A stretch of DNA of 64,000 nucleotides from Hypoxylon rubiginosum (GCA_902806565.1 CADCXA010000025.1:3100001-3164000), one strand, 5' to 3'. Shown: positions 48,279 to 61,978, counted from the first letter of the stretch. The notes: a model not told the origin generated them from the letters alone. A program made the numbers and translations.

Positions 48279-49115
48279 AACCGAGAAGAACCTACCTAGG
48301 TAGGTAGACTCTAGCCTACTATTGGCAAATTGAGGATATACGTGTGGCTATGAATAGAATCAACCCTTGGATCTCAACCGCATCTATGCGTGGGTAGACA
48401 AAGTGTGTATATGGGTGGAAGCGATGCATTATATAGATGAGACACGTTATAGGAAGATATTTGATGAATGGGTTTCCAGGTACCCTCAGAATGATTATGA
48501 GCTGCTGTTCCGTACGCACACGTTGATACCGATATGTAGCCAGAAGAATGAGTGACAAACACTAGGTATAGGGAGATTAACTTGAACCATATTGATATAC
48601 TTGATGTCTTTAGCTGACTGTCATACATGTACTAATACATCCCAACCAAATCCATCTTCCCGTAGGCCTACTTCTAATATGCTTCTCAAGCGTATCTTGC
48701 TTGGCAAGTCCCCAATGGCACATCTTCATAAACAAGTCGTTCCCTTCGTCACCCCTAACCACAGGAGCTCCTCGTAAGCTGATTCTACTCAGCCCCCAGA
48801 TAGATTTAGCTACCAACCAAACAACTACTCCTCAATTTTCCGCGACGATGGCTACTTATGACTAGCGCAAGCGGCCTCTTCTGTCTCGAGTATCGAATCG
48901 GTAAGATAAAGGAAACAACACGTGAACTGAATAGAGAAATGTCAATGGGTCCGAGCGCTCCGGGTATATGCCACGTTCCGAAAGAGTGAAAAAGAAATTG
49001 ATCGAATACTATCTCGGCTCGAATGCCGAGTAATCTCGTATTGCAGTATGTCGCATTAAGATAAACACCGACGTCCTCTCACGACCAGGCTTACCTAAGA
49101 TCTCTCTGCGAGCCT
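48279..49115. other. Convergent spacer
   Basis: The 837-bp tail-to-tail spacer starts with an exact TACCTAGGTA palindrome at 48293. No gene was seen. Confidence 0.6.
48293..48302. repeat. TACCTAGGTA palindrome, exact copy
   Basis: Lies 15 nt after the stop codon of the Dal5-like gene within CCTACCTAGGTAGGTAG. It could form a small hairpin in the 3' untranslated region. Confidence 0.85.
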
Positions 49116-52100
49116 TCAAAGCTCGTCCTTCGCATGCTGAACTGATTCCTTAACCTTCTCAGTAGCAGCATCGACGACAGAGCTAGCTGTATCGCTGGCT
49201 TCGCTGGCTGCGCTGGCTACTGTTGCGGATGCGACGCTGGCAAGACTTGAAGCCGAAGAGATACCGGTTGAATATGCTCCTGCTAGACGAGAGTACACCG
49301 ATTCGCTGAAAGTTGGCTCCTTGCCGCTAACAAGCTCAGATACTAGAGAGCTGACGACGGAGTATTGGGATGCGGCAGCATCACCCGCTGAGACGGCGTA
49401 GTTCTCTCCCACTGCCGTCGCAGACGATACTTGGCTCGCCGCAGCATCCGTGGCCGACGCCGCGTAATCGCCGGCAGCGGAAGCGAACTCACCAGCTGCG
49501 ACATAAAGATTCTCGTACCACGGAGTGGGCGTGGGAGCGCCGTAAACTTGGGAGCTTACATGGCTGACCAAGGCGTCCCAGTTTCCCCCAATATAATCGC
49601 TTGCATCGGAAGCAAAATCACCCACTGATGAGGCTATCGACTCTGCACCCTCGCTGGCAACGGAAGCAGCCGACGCGACTGATTCGCCTGCTACCGAGGC
49701 GACGGACGACGCAGACTCCTGAATATTCGTTGGCGTGGGTGTTGCGGTCAGCGAACTCACGGCTGTCGATGCAGCAGACAAGAATTCGGAATAACGCGCA
49801 TGAGCAAGACCTAGCCCGGCGTAGTAGTTGTGCTTGGCCTGGTCGAGCAGTTTCTCGGCTCTCTTTTCTGCACCTTCGAGATACGTGCTAGGTGTGGGCT
49901 CAGCAACACCGACTGCTACCTTCGCCGCCTCGTATTGCTCTGAGGCCCATTTGACCGAGTTGTCGAGGTTCTGCTGCGCGATAGACTGCACCCTCTCCCA
50001 GTCTACAGATGGCACAGTGGGTATGCTCGGAACCCATTTCGTGGTAGGAGTGCCATGCAGACCTTCTGATGCGGCTGTCAGAGCGGAATTCAGTCTCGAG
50101 TTAGCAGAGGCTACGGCGCCAAAGTATGCGTTCGACACCGAGCTTAGCATCTCCTCATGAACAGGCTTTGGTTCTCCGTGAATCTGAGCGGAGACGGCCG
50201 ACATGGCACGAGAGTAGTGATCTGCAGCCCCTGCGATGGCGTTGGTGTAGGCCGATTGGGCAGCTGAGGTGATACCAGCAGGGACGTCAGATTGTACGAC
50301 GGACATTACGCTCGACGCAGACGAAGCGAAGTCGTCATCCAGGATGGGTTGTCGCGAAGGCACGGATTGAGCGGCGGCACCGAAGAGGGCAGACTTGATC
50401 GTCGTCGGGGCAGCTTCTTCGACGGGCGCGGTTGGCTCGTCAGGAAATTCGACAATGGTTTCCTGGACCTGCTCCGGCCCATCGACCGGGTCCGATGATG
50501 ATAACGGCTCGACCGAATCGGCGGGATTCGTGGCATCGTTCGTGTCTGTCGCGGCCGACTCCAAATTGCTGGCGCTTTCAGTGGGCTCAGACGTGAGGCT
50601 CTCCATCGGGGGGAGTGCAGAGGTATCGTAATCCTCCGCGTTGGCCTGGGAGAGCGACACTGTGACCGTCTCGGCACTGGTAGAGAAGACTTGCTCACTG
50701 ATCACTTGGCCGATGGACTCTGCACCGCTTTCAGCCTCTGTAGCTGCGGAGGATACTGCTGAGGTGGCACTCTGGGCGGCGCTGGCAGCCTTCCGGAGAA
50801 CGGCGATAGCGGCCAACTCGGTCATCTCGCTATCGAAATTATCGCTGGCATCGCCAGCGATCGCCTTCCAAGTAGCAACTTGCTTCAGTCGCGACAGCTC
50901 TTCTGCCGCAGCCTGTGCGACGCTCATACCTTCGCTTTCGATTTCGGTACCGGCTTCCTGTGCCGCAACGAGGCCGGGGTGTGTAGTAATCAATTGCTTG
51001 AAGTCATCCGTCCATTCATCGAAACGTGCCTTGAGCTCATGGTACTTCTTCCAGTCCTTGTAGGTGATACCTTCCATCCATGCCCATTTCATGCCAATCT
51101 TCTGTAGTGCTAGATCGCGAGTCTCCTGGAGAATATCGTAGTGCTCCTGGGCAGCCTTGGTGACAGCGATTTCTGTCTCCTGGTCGTAGGTCTGGTGCCA
51201 CGTTCGAATATCCTGTGCTCTATCCCTGATCTTCAGACCGGCACTACGGACGGCGGTGGCTAAAGCCTCATCTCTCTTCTCGGCGTCTTGGCCGTGTTTC
51301 TCTAGGATGTTTATGACAGTCTTCTTGAGGTTCTCAAGTTCGGCTGTCGATGTCTCATCTAGTTGCTTTACCAACGCCTTGCCCATTGCGATGGCTTGGC
51401 CTTCGACCATGCGGGCTGCGATCTCGTCGACCCGATCCTCGATTTCGGATGCGCCCTCATCTACGGCCTTGGTGAATTTCCCCTCCCATAGCTCGAGGTC
51501 CTCTATTACGGTTTTAGCAGCCAGCTCACGCACTTCTTCTGGCGTCTTCGATTTCTTCTGTTCGACCTTGATCTCCGGAGTAGCGTTCTGGGTTTCGGGC
51601 TGTTCTGCCTCGCTCGTGGATGGTTCGGGTTCGACGGTGCTTTCGGCGACCGAGCTAGTGGACGAAGAGATAGCTGTAGGCTTTGCGAAAGTAGATTTGG
51701 CGGATGGCCTGTCTCCTTTATTAGCGTGCTGTACAGTAAAGGTAGAGAATTAGGAATTGGGGTTCTCGATAAAGACTTACGCGTTAACTTCCTCGGTAGC
51801 TGAGCTGGCCTTCTTCTCCTTGTACCGACCCAGGCGTTCGCCGATACGCACGAGTTGTGGCTCGACCTTCAGAACGTAAACGTCTCGCAGATGAGGCCAG
51901 ATGGTCGAGTCAAGAAATGCGTAGGTCTTGTTCCAAGCCCACACAGTGGAAGGGACAGCAGTGTCGGCAGTAAACGAGTAGGCAGTATTGTACCCTTGTG
52001 CAGCATAGGGCTGCACAAATAGATAGGCTGGAAGTAGGAACTCGTGGTAGGTTTGTAGGGCGTTGACTTCCGCGATATCGTAGTAGGGGGCGACCGCGGC

Positions 52101-52739
52101 GGAGACGGTCTCGATGTGAGGCGCAAGGACCTGGTCATATTGAGCCTTCGCCAGGGCCTGATACTGGCTCACCTTCGGCTGCACGTTCTTCTCCCACTTG
52201 GCTTGGCCGAAAGTTTTGGCTTGGACAAAACGTGGACCGCCATACTTGACCGCGTAGGTGCGAGTGGGCGCGATGACGATACGGTCGACGGTTTCGTAGT
52301 ACGGCTTCGCCACGTCGATGTAAGGGGCAGCATAGGCATCGTAATATGGAGTGACATGGGGTGACACGGTGGATTTAACGCGAAAGTACGGCTTGCAGAT
52401 TTTGGGCGTCGCGTCGGTACAGTCGTCGATATTGGAAGGACAGCGGAAAAGGAGAGTGAAGATGGAATACCACGTCAATAACCTAGAGGCAAGTCAGCGT
52501 ACGGTTCCCAAGTGTATACATCATGCACGCTATTACCTGGCGACGATGCTGAAGCTCCAAGCAAAAAAGCCTTTTCTCTTCCGCTCGGTATTTCTCCGCC
52601 GGGGAGCTACTGATGTATGTCCATTTACGCCGTTGATTCCGTTGACACCGTTAACACCATTGGCACTGTTGGCCTTCTTGGGCCCCTTTGGTAAGCCGTT
52701 GGTGCTCAATTTCGCCTTTTCGTCCGTTGCGCTAGCCAT
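49116..52739 (-). CDS. Large membrane-anchored Ala/Ser-rich repeat protein (fungal family often misnamed 'transcription factor hoxa13')
   Basis: Model: exons 52739-52537, 52482-51781 and 51708-49116, 1165 residues. The third exon uses the acceptor GGAGACAG, the only one found that keeps the frame. The N-terminus has an NGVNGVNGINGVNG run and a basic RRRNTERKRKG stretch directly before one hydrophobic helix (about 58-80), so it is probably a signal-anchored protein. The next 200 residues are rich in Tyr, Pro and Ala (HVTPYYDAYAAPYIDVAKPY). A charged coiled-coil region follows (EDLELWEGKFTKAVDE onward), then an acidic Ser/Glu linker. The last 400 residues are Ala/Ser-rich amphipathic repeats separated by G-x-P-T-P-like turns. 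I found no homeodomain; the common database name appears unfounded. Function is unknown. Amphipathic repeats of this sort often lie on membranes or lipid droplets, which is speculation here. Confidence 0.85.
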
Positions 52740-55451
52740 GGTAACGCCGTGCCGTTGGCTTGATGGTGGTCGGAAATAGTATTTACATCAAGGTGAATGT
52801 AAATGGGAATGTAAATAGCTGGACACGTTGCCCAAAAATATGGTGGGCGGCACGGGATGGGATAGGAGGACGCGATGATATGTGAAACCGACCGGGGTAT
52901 AAGGGACGAGAATCAAGGTAGGTAGGTAGGTACCTATGTTAGGTAGGGAGATGAGCTCGATCTTGTCTTCCTTTATATGCGTCCAAATTAGTATCGAGTC
53001 TGCGACCTAAGATCAAAAGGGGCCTGCGTGTGTGGCAGATTGATGCAGAAAAGAGTTGTCGAGGGGAGGAAGTGGTTTAGAATCTTGTCGAATACCGGGA
53101 TATGAAAAAAGTAGGAGAAAGCGGGTACAAGTTTTAGAAGCTTTGACGATGAAGTTGTGACGGGCGAGGAGCTAAGGCTGGCGTTTCGACACCCTGCAAC
53201 CAAAAAAAAGTTCAGATGATCAGGGATGACGCAGGGGTAAGGAAAATGAATTTCTCAGTTTTTGTTATCAAATCCCTTGCTGTCCCCTCATACATAAGAT
53301 ACAAGGTATGTAGAAGGAATGAAGCTAGTGTTGATTTGATAAAGATAATAGCAGGAAACGATGGGTTTCTCTATACGTACATGTAGCTACAGGTTGAGCA
53401 AAGCAAAGGAAACAAGAATATTGGATGGACGGTGAGTAGCTGAATGATGGATATGAAATGGACAAGGGGAAGCTTGTGTGCTTTCGAGAGGCATACATGT
53501 ATGTATGACGAAATAAGGTACATTGTACCTTGACTATACCTCTTAGCCCTCCTGTTTCCTTATCACAGCGTAGGTGCATATAAAGTAGAAAGACATGAGG
53601 GGTAAGTTTGAAGGCCGAGCATGAACAACATTGAAGCTTCACTTACAATTATACCAACGAACGCTGATTAGAGGAATTAGATACTGTAATGAGCTATGAA
53701 TTGGTTAACTTTTAGATAGGTTAACTGAAAACGAGATATAATTTGCCGGCGGTATTACTATGTGTAAGTTGGCATGTGTTGAAACGAAGCAAGGGCTTGA
53801 AGATATACTGGTCAAGATATACTGCAGATAACTTTCATCAATGGCACCACTGCTTACATATGTGCCTAGATATAAGATCATATCGAAAAGCAGGTTATTC
53901 TCACCACCCTCTTGCGTCTTCTCTTGCGTCTTCTCTTGCGCCTTCGCTTCTCTTATCGCCCATGACGCTCCTTTGTCCTGACCCCCCAAGAGCCAAGTTT
54001 ATCACTTCGCCCAGCCAGCCAGCTCGCCCTCTGGTCTACTTGCATTGTTTAGCGCGTGCCACAGCGGTGCGAAGGACGTCATCCGACGATGACTCTGCAG
54101 CTAACAAGACAAGCTAGAGGGATACAAGATATGATCCCACCCCTTACCTCAACATAGTTACTTTGCTCGCAATGTTAAGCACATACGTATACTAAATAAG
54201 GACTGAGCCTATAGAATTCATATTGCGTACTTATGGTGTACTATTAGGAAGACTCGATTTATCAAGGAAGAGGTAGGCAGGTAGGTAATAACAACACAAA
54301 TAACAATATAATGCTTGCTGGGCGATCCACTTGCCGCCTCCATCAATCCAGGCTGTCGGAACGCTAGATGGAACCTGAATGCAGGCTTGGAGAACATGCA
54401 TATGTGCATGAACCGAATGGAGGCATCCCATCAGTCTGTAGTCTGTGATTGCGTCGGCGGTAGTAGATCTTCTCGGGGCACCTACTGTACCCAACGTCTG
54501 CACTGCTAGCCAACCGGCTTACGATGTCGATGTTGAGGTACGAACAGGTGGGCTGGCAACCTGGCGAATGGTGGAAAGGTCTCGGGAGTGAGTGTCAGGA
54601 GTAAAGAGAGATAATTCATGCTAATCAAGATCGATCGATTGCACATGTACCCAACTTACGAGGGAGAAATCCCATCACGCCACATACTTAATAGTTTGAG
54701 GTAATGTCTAATTTCTTGCATTGCCCAAGTGAAGGAGTCTTGTCTTTGTTTGTATCTGTTTATAAACATCTTGATGCAGAAAGTTGTATTCTGGTGACAG
54801 TAAAAGCAGAAAAGCAGACATTAGGTATTTATGTACCTAAGGCATGATGATGTATTCCAGGTTACACATAAAATGCGGATTAACTTGACCGCCGAACCCG
54901 TAATGGGCGCCGATTGAGGATTTATGGTTGTACAGCCCTTTAACTGAATTAAATGCGGGCGATACCTGCGGGTCTGAATACTTCGTACCTTTATTATATC
55001 ACTAAGCAGCTGGCAGGTAACCTAATCTTTCTAGGCGCAAGTATTCAAGGTTAGCTCCCTACATATCAGGTACTAAGCACCTGATATTAGGTATTAAGCA
55101 CCTAGAAAGGTACATCATCACCTCACCATCAGGTCCGAACCAACAGACAGCGACACAAAGAGTCTAACCACCGACTACTACCGTATTCCATCCGAACCTC
55201 CTCAAAGCTCACTTCCAGATTAGGCCGACCTACCAGAAACGCGGCATATTGTACATACCACTTCTACATACATATAGCGTGCGACTTGATCATTTCGACC
55301 ATCTCCTGTCCCTAAAGATTCCTGTACCTCATCCACAGCCTAGATACCGCCCCTGCAGCGCGCATCTAGACCATAATCCCATGGTCTAAACCCGAGAAAC
55401 GAGCCCTCCGGGCGAGAAACAGTACTACTGTCCGATCCTATCAGCGCCGTC
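52740..55451. other. Divergent 2.7-kb spacer, no gene recognised
   Basis: Head-to-head spacer between the Ala/Ser-rich protein and the Doa10 gene. It contains GGTAGGTAGGTAGGTACC at 52918-52935 and a direct repeat of TCAGGTACTAAGCACC-like words near 55067-55102. Small frames such as 53325-53642 (-) show no protein character. Confidence 0.55.
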
Positions 55452-58400
55452 ATGGAAGACTGGCCCTCTGATATTGCCGAATCACCCAATACTATCGAGA
55501 AACGGCGGCAGTCCGCAACGACAGCTGACACCATGGCCGAAAATGCTACACCGGGCATCAAGCCCACGAGCAACGACGCCTCCGTCGACCCCGATACCTG
55601 CCGAATATGCAGAGGCGAAGGCACCGCAGACGAGCCGCTCTTCTATCCGTGCAAATGCAGCGGGAGCATTAAATACGTCCACCAGGATTGCCTGATGGAA
55701 TGGTTATCCCACTCCCAGAAGAAGCACTGCGAGCTCTGCAAGACACCATTCCGCTTTACCAAACTCTACTCCCCAGACATGCCGAAACGCTTGCCGTTCT
55801 ACATTTTCGTCACCCACATGGCCAAATACATGTTCCGAAATGTGCTGGTCTGGTTGCGAGCCCTCCTTGTCATCAGCGTCTGGCTAGGCTGGCTGCCCTA
55901 CCTCATGCGCTCAGTCTGGTCTTTCTTGTTCTGGATCAGCGATGAGGGGCTGGGTCCGAGCCCAACACCCGCTTTCGATGGTTGGGATGGCAAGAAATCT
56001 TCTCTTACGATCACCGGCACCACCACTTGCGCCTCTACTCCTTTGTTGACTGCTACGACTACTGCTGCGAGCATCGGAGACATCGTCGAGAAGCTTCCCG
56101 TCTCAGTCTTGCTAAAGGCCATTTCCAAGCCTCTAAATACTACACCCCCATCCTGGCTCACCAAGTTATTGGGCTTGGCTACCGCCGCCGAGAAGTCTGT
56201 CCCAGGCGCTAAAGAACTCCTGAATGCCACACACGTTGGTCAGATTGTTCTGTCACCAACCCCCGGTCGCCCATCTTCGTTGCTCAGCGATGTGACCATA
56301 CTAAAGAACTTTACACGGCATCCCGCCATCAACCGGACCATTATCGCTGTGCTTGAAGGGCAGATCATCACCCTACTCGTCATAGTATGCTTCATCTTGA
56401 TCATCTTGGTAAGGGACTACGTGGTGCAACAGCAGCCGGAAATAAACATGCGCGCTGCCTTTGCTGCCGCAGAAAACGAAGCGCCCCCCCTAGTCGGGCC
56501 AATGAACGACGCTGCGCCGCGCGACCTGGATCCGGCGCACGGCGAGGACGCGGATTCCGATGACGACTCAGTTGGTGCCCGGGATGAGGAGCCGGTAGGT
56601 AACGAGGATGTGCAAGAGGATGCTAATGAAGTAGACCGCGCGAGAGATGACATTGGCCTACAGGATCCGCGTGAGAGACGAGTCGCCGAGTTACGACGGC
56701 AAGCGACGCGGCGCGACGCGGAGCCTAGGCCGGAAAATTGGCAAGAAGATCACGGTCGCATTGGGCCTCTCTCACGCGCTGGTGAGGTCGCGGAGCAGGA
56801 TGACGAGTTTTGTGCCCCCCCTTCGCAAGAAGGTATAGTGGTGCACCGTGCTATCTCAAATAACACCGATTGGAGAACCGACGCGGACGACGGCGAAGCT
56901 ATCTTGCGGGGTGGGGTCAGGGAGTATTCACGTATCTATCGAGAAGCAGGCGGAGATCGGGAAAAGATCCTCCAAATTATTCGAGATGAAGGGCTCGAAG
57001 ATCGCATGCAATATTGGATTCACGTCACTGCTGGAAAGGCTAGTGGTGAGAGCAGTCTGGATATAGAAAACAGTGTTGGGACCGCATCCCCGACGCCCTA
57101 CACACATCGCTCAAGCCAGTCTCCTATGGGACCAGGTTCACTTCAAGCCGACAAAACCAGCAGTGACACATCGAGTTGGACCTGGACTGACACTGACGAT
57201 GTAGGTGATGCGGCGAGTCAGAGCTCCAAAGACAAAGGCAAAGGCAAAGGAAAGGCCGTCGAGATCCCTGCGAAGGAGAATGCCGCTTGGGGGACATGGG
57301 GGGGCGAGTTCGGCGATGCTCCTCACCCGGCTGGTAGTGATGACGATGGCCGTGATGAATACGATAATGTGCGGTCTTCGCTTTTATCGGCCCCAACAAG
57401 ACCTCGTGCTGTTTCCGACGGCCCGCAAGCCACAAAAACGATTAATATTCTTGCGAACAATAATTGGTCCTTTTCTAACCTGCCTTCCGACTCGCCTGAC
57501 ATTTCCCGAGAGAGAGCATCTGAATTAGCAGGCTCTAGCTATGCTGCTTTTACTTTTGGACCTACACTCTCGTCTACGGCCTCGCGTCAAGATCCCAGCG
57601 CTGCCGGAGTGTCCGGTTCATATCCGCCTGGCGATGATTCCACAGATGCTAATAAAGCACAATTCCTCGATCAGGACGAGCGAATTTTAAGATTCGGCCT
57701 CGGCATGTCATCTATTGCAGAAGACAGAACAGGCAATGGGAATGATACGCCCAGCTCGGTAGATGATGGCATGGGTGAGAACGCCGAAGCCAACGCCGAC
57801 GCCGACGCATTCGTCGAACAAATCCATGACATCCAGCCAGCCGGTAATGCAGCACGACAGGCAGGTGGCATCGTGGGACGTGTAGCAGACTTCATGTGGC
57901 GCGATGTCGAAGCTGGGCCCGTAGACGACGTGGAACCCGAGGAAGCGGTAGACATATTTGGGGATAACCAAAACGCCCCTTTCTTCAATGACGATCGCAT
58001 GGGCGACAGAGAAGAAGAGGTTGAGATGGCGCCCGATGTTGTCGAAGCTGCCGTCGCCGCGGGCCTCGATCCGGAAGCGGTTGAGGATGCCGAAGACTTT
58101 GAAGGGATTATGGAATTGATCGGTATGCGCGGACCTGTCGCGGGTTTATTCCAGAACGCAATCTTCTGTGCTTTCCTCGTATCCATCTCCATCTTTGTCT
58201 GCATCTTCATTCCGTACAATGTCGGTCGCGTATCGGTTTGGATCGTCGCAAATCCTGCTCGTCTGCTCCGCATAGTGTTCAGCGTGTCAAAATTCGTACA
58301 GGACGGCGTCTTGCTAGTTGTCGGATACACATCTGCATTTACGTTCAACCTACTCGAGACGTTCAGGTTACTCTTCGGAGTCGAATACGGAAAGCAACTG

Positions 58401-60959
58401 ATGCACACCCTGAGGACCGACGCGAAGCAGGTTGCCTCTGGCGCTTTTGACAGGATACTAACCAGTTTCATGTCCGAGATTCCCCTTATCTCAGTCAGCG
58501 AAGTTCGCAACTTTTCAGCCATCAGCCACGAAGCCCTCTTAATAGTGAAGAACGACATTCGGACCGCTTTCTCATCCGCTGGGCGCGCCATTTTATTCAT
58601 TTTTGGCGGTGATTACATGTCCAAACTCGCTACGGTCGGTGATCTTATTTCCGTCGCGGCGCCAGTTATATTCCAGTTCTTAAAGACTATTCCTATCCTC
58701 GTCACCCAGCCTGCATCGTGGGTGCTAAATCTCAACCTTTCCGAGGCGCCATCGTCGGCGAATCCAGGACTTGCCTATTGGGACGCAAACGACAGAACTT
58801 GGGCCATTCTTGTGGGATATGTCTCTCTATGCATCATGGCCGGGCTCTACCTAGCTAGAGGAACACCGTTCTCTTCAGGGCAAACTACTCAGGAGTGGGA
58901 AGCGTCGATTATCGACGGATTAAATCAAGCCAGCGGCGTCATGAAGGTGATATTGATAATCAGCATAGAAATGCTGATCTTCCCACTGTATTGCGGTCTG
59001 CTGCTAGACTTTGCGCTGCTGCCTCTCTTTGAAGGCACAAGTGTCAAGTCTCGTCTACTTTTCACCTACAATTACCCTCTCACCTCTATCTTCGTACACT
59101 GGTTCGTCGGTACAGGCTACATGTTCCACTTCGCATTGTTCGTCTCTATGTGCCGGAAGATTATGCGGAAGGGCGTTCTATGTAGGAAACACCAGCCCTC
59201 AGCTCTCACGTGCGTCAGCCGGAATAGCTTTGCTAACTGAAGATCAGACTTTATTAGGGACCCAGACGATCCCGAGTTCCACCCGGTGCGTGATGTACTC
59301 GAGCGAAACGTCACTACACAGCTCCGTAAGATTTTGTTCTCGGCTTTCGTTTATGGAGCGCTCGTCGTGATCTGTCTTGGTGGTGTAGTTTGGGGCTTAG
59401 CATTAGCCCTGCCCAACGTCCTCCCGATACATTACTCTTCGAACGAGCCAGTCCTCGAATTTCCCATCGATCTCCTTTTCTACAATTTCTTGATGCCGCT
59501 CGCCGTTCGATTCTTTAAGCCGAGCGACGGACTACACGCAATGTACACCTGGTGGTTTCGTAAGTGCGCCAGAACTTTACGGCTTACGTGGTTCCTCTTT
59601 GGAGAACGCCGCGTAGACGAAGAGGGTACGTTAGCTCTACGTCGAGATTCTCCATATCGAAATTTTCCGTGGTGGTACCAAGTCTTTCTCGAGGTCAACA
59701 GCGAGAACGAAGTGGCTCCGAAAACGTGGCAAGATACGTTTAGGGGAGGCAAGGCAAAGCCCGCCTCGAAAATATCTGCGGAAGATATGAGTGTTTTCGA
59801 CGCGAAGAAGACTATGCTCGTCGAATCCGGACAGCTCGTTCCTAATGGGCGCTTCGTGCGATCGCCGGCGTCCGACCAGGTCAAGATCCCGAAAGGTCAG
59901 TCAGTGTTCCTAAACGTGTCAGATCAAAACGCTAGAAGCGACGGTAAGCTAGACCAGCCAGAAGCAGATCTGTACTCGGGTATTCATTACCAGTTCGTCT
60001 ACATCCCACCCTGGTTTCGCGCCCGCATCTTCCTGTTCATCCTCTTCATATGGATATTTGCGGCTGTTACTGGAGTTGGTTTTACTATCGTGCCGCTGGT
60101 ATTCGGCCGCCGTATGTTCAAGATTCTGATTCCTGCTCACATACGGACCAACGATATCTACGCATTCAGCATCGGCATTTACATACTCGGCTCCTTGGGG
60201 TATTTCGTCTTTCACCTGCAACCGGTGCTGGGTAAGCTGAAAGCCTGGGTCGCAACCGTGGTGGACTCGGTTTTGGATCGTCACGCGACCCAGCGCGCTC
60301 TCCATCTTTGGAAGCGCGCCTGCCAATTGGTCTACACCTACGTTGTCCTCCTCATTGTCTTCCCACTCCTCATCACGTTATTAGTGGAGCTTTACCTACT
60401 CATGCCGCTGCACACGTACATATACCCGGCCGAAGGGGATACTACGAAACGGCTCGACGGCCTGCGCGAGGGCCACACCATCCGAGTAATCCAGGCGTGG
60501 ACCTTGGGCATCCTCTACCTCAAACTCGGCTCTCGAGCCTTGACGCTATACGGTGGTCGGCCTGCCCAAGCCGTGCGAGCCATCCTTCGTCGCGGTTGGC
60601 TAGAGCCCGACGTTGGCATCTTAACTCGGGCATTCGTGATTCCCGGTGTGGTGGCGTCAGCAATACTAATATTCATGCCACCTGTTGTAGCGTGGGCGAT
60701 TCTCCGGCGCGCCGTTGATGTTAACACGGGCTTGCCGCACGAGATGCCGCACGAGATGCGAGTGTTGACGTTCCGGCTCGCCTATCCGCTGACAGCCCTA
60801 TTCTGGGCCGGGCTCCTGATGACGCGGAATATGCTACGCGTATTCGAGGGTTGGCAAGTCCGCATTAGGGATGAAGCGTACCTTATGGGGGAACGACTTC
60901 ACAACTTTGGAGGAACAGCATCAAAAGTCACGAATTGGAGGGGTAGTACGCGGCTCTAG
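55452..60959 (+). CDS. doa10: RING-CH E3 ubiquitin ligase of the ER membrane (Doa10/Ssm4)
   Basis: Model: exons 55452-59181 and 59248-60959, 1813 residues; the single intron of 66 nt lies late and its removal restores GVLYFIRDPDDPEFHP, a family hallmark. The enzyme ubiquitinates misfolded or short-lived ER and nuclear-envelope proteins for ERAD. The RING-CH finger is complete: C50, C53, C67, C69, H77, C80, C93 and C96 (C4HC3). The first membrane pair follows at about 113-165, then a long hydrophilic loop rich in Asp, Glu and Ser (about 335-880). The TEB4-Doa10 domain begins near IMELIGMRGP (about 890) with its run of helices, and further helices continue to the end, giving well over ten membrane segments. 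The protein is longer than the yeast enzyme (about 1320), mainly through the loop. It probably works with Ubc6- and Ubc7-type E2 enzymes. Confidence 0.95.
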
Positions 60960-61978
60960 AAGTTGTATGATGCTCTAGAAGTGCAATAAAGATATCGCTT
61001 AGTCTAGCCTATGAGAGTACGTGTTGATAGAAATAGATACTATAACTACATGTATCTACAGGTACCTAAAATATGCCCATCGAAGTTGAGGATCGGGTAC
61101 ATACACGTAGAACAGATACTAAATACTCAAGTAGATGATTAGGTACCTATGATGTAGCTCCAGCTCAGTACCACGAATAATGAGTAATGAGTCAGTCCTA
61201 TTCTTGATGGTACGTCTATGCATACCTGACATAGTATACGAATTAGCTAGCGCAGTCGGCTCCGGGATGGTTTTTACGAGTCGACAGTTGATCGGTAAAT
61301 ATTCGACCTTTGGATAGGAGTAAAAGACACCGCGATGTTAGCTCGAGTATAGATACAAGTGCCGATATTATTGTATGCGCTTGGCATTTTGAAGAAACTT
61401 CAGGCAGCCTGCATATCACAGTAGAATTTTGGAACTACGTTACTTTGCAGACGTAGGACTTGGGTAATGGTGGTAGTCCCCGCTGGAGTCCCCATTGAAA
61501 TCCCCATTGATATCCCTATTAGAAGGGTGTCTTGCGCACAAAAGCAAATGAGTAAACACTTATAAATTATATATCGCCCTTGATTTACTAACGTGGTTGC
61601 AGGTACGGACACCTTTCCTACCCAATCAGGATCGACGTAACCCCAATTCCTCCCAGTGAGTCTCATAATAAGGAATCCTCCTTAAAGCGAGAGAAAACCC
61701 TCAAAGAAAACGCCCAATGGAATATCATCCCGACGTTTCAATCCAGGCAGACAACGCACGAAGCTCGTGAAACCGTGAAGCGATAAATGAGTTGGCAACC
61801 TCACTCGACTCCCTACTAGCCAAAGGCAAATCGTGGTGTCTCCCATTGCTGCTGGCCTACCTGGCGCCGACTGTATATGTTTATATATGTACATTTGACT
61901 CCTCCCGTCACGGAGCAACAGCAGCAGCAATGCTTTACTTCTTTTGTTAACTCTATATGACTATAAGCCGGCTTCCTC
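60960..61978. other. Convergent spacer
   Basis: Tail-to-tail spacer of about 1 kb between Doa10 and the DHA1-type transporter. It holds a polyadenylation-like signal at 60985 and no gene. Confidence 0.6.
60985..60990 (+). terminator. Possible polyadenylation signal AATAAA
   Basis: AATAAA lies 26 nt after the Doa10 stop codon. Confidence 0.45.

Noticed and set aside
57671..58600. 309-codon minus-strand frame inside Doa10
   Set aside because: It is antisense to a conserved domain of Doa10, and its composition (Ser, Met, Pro-rich) is that of a reverse shadow.
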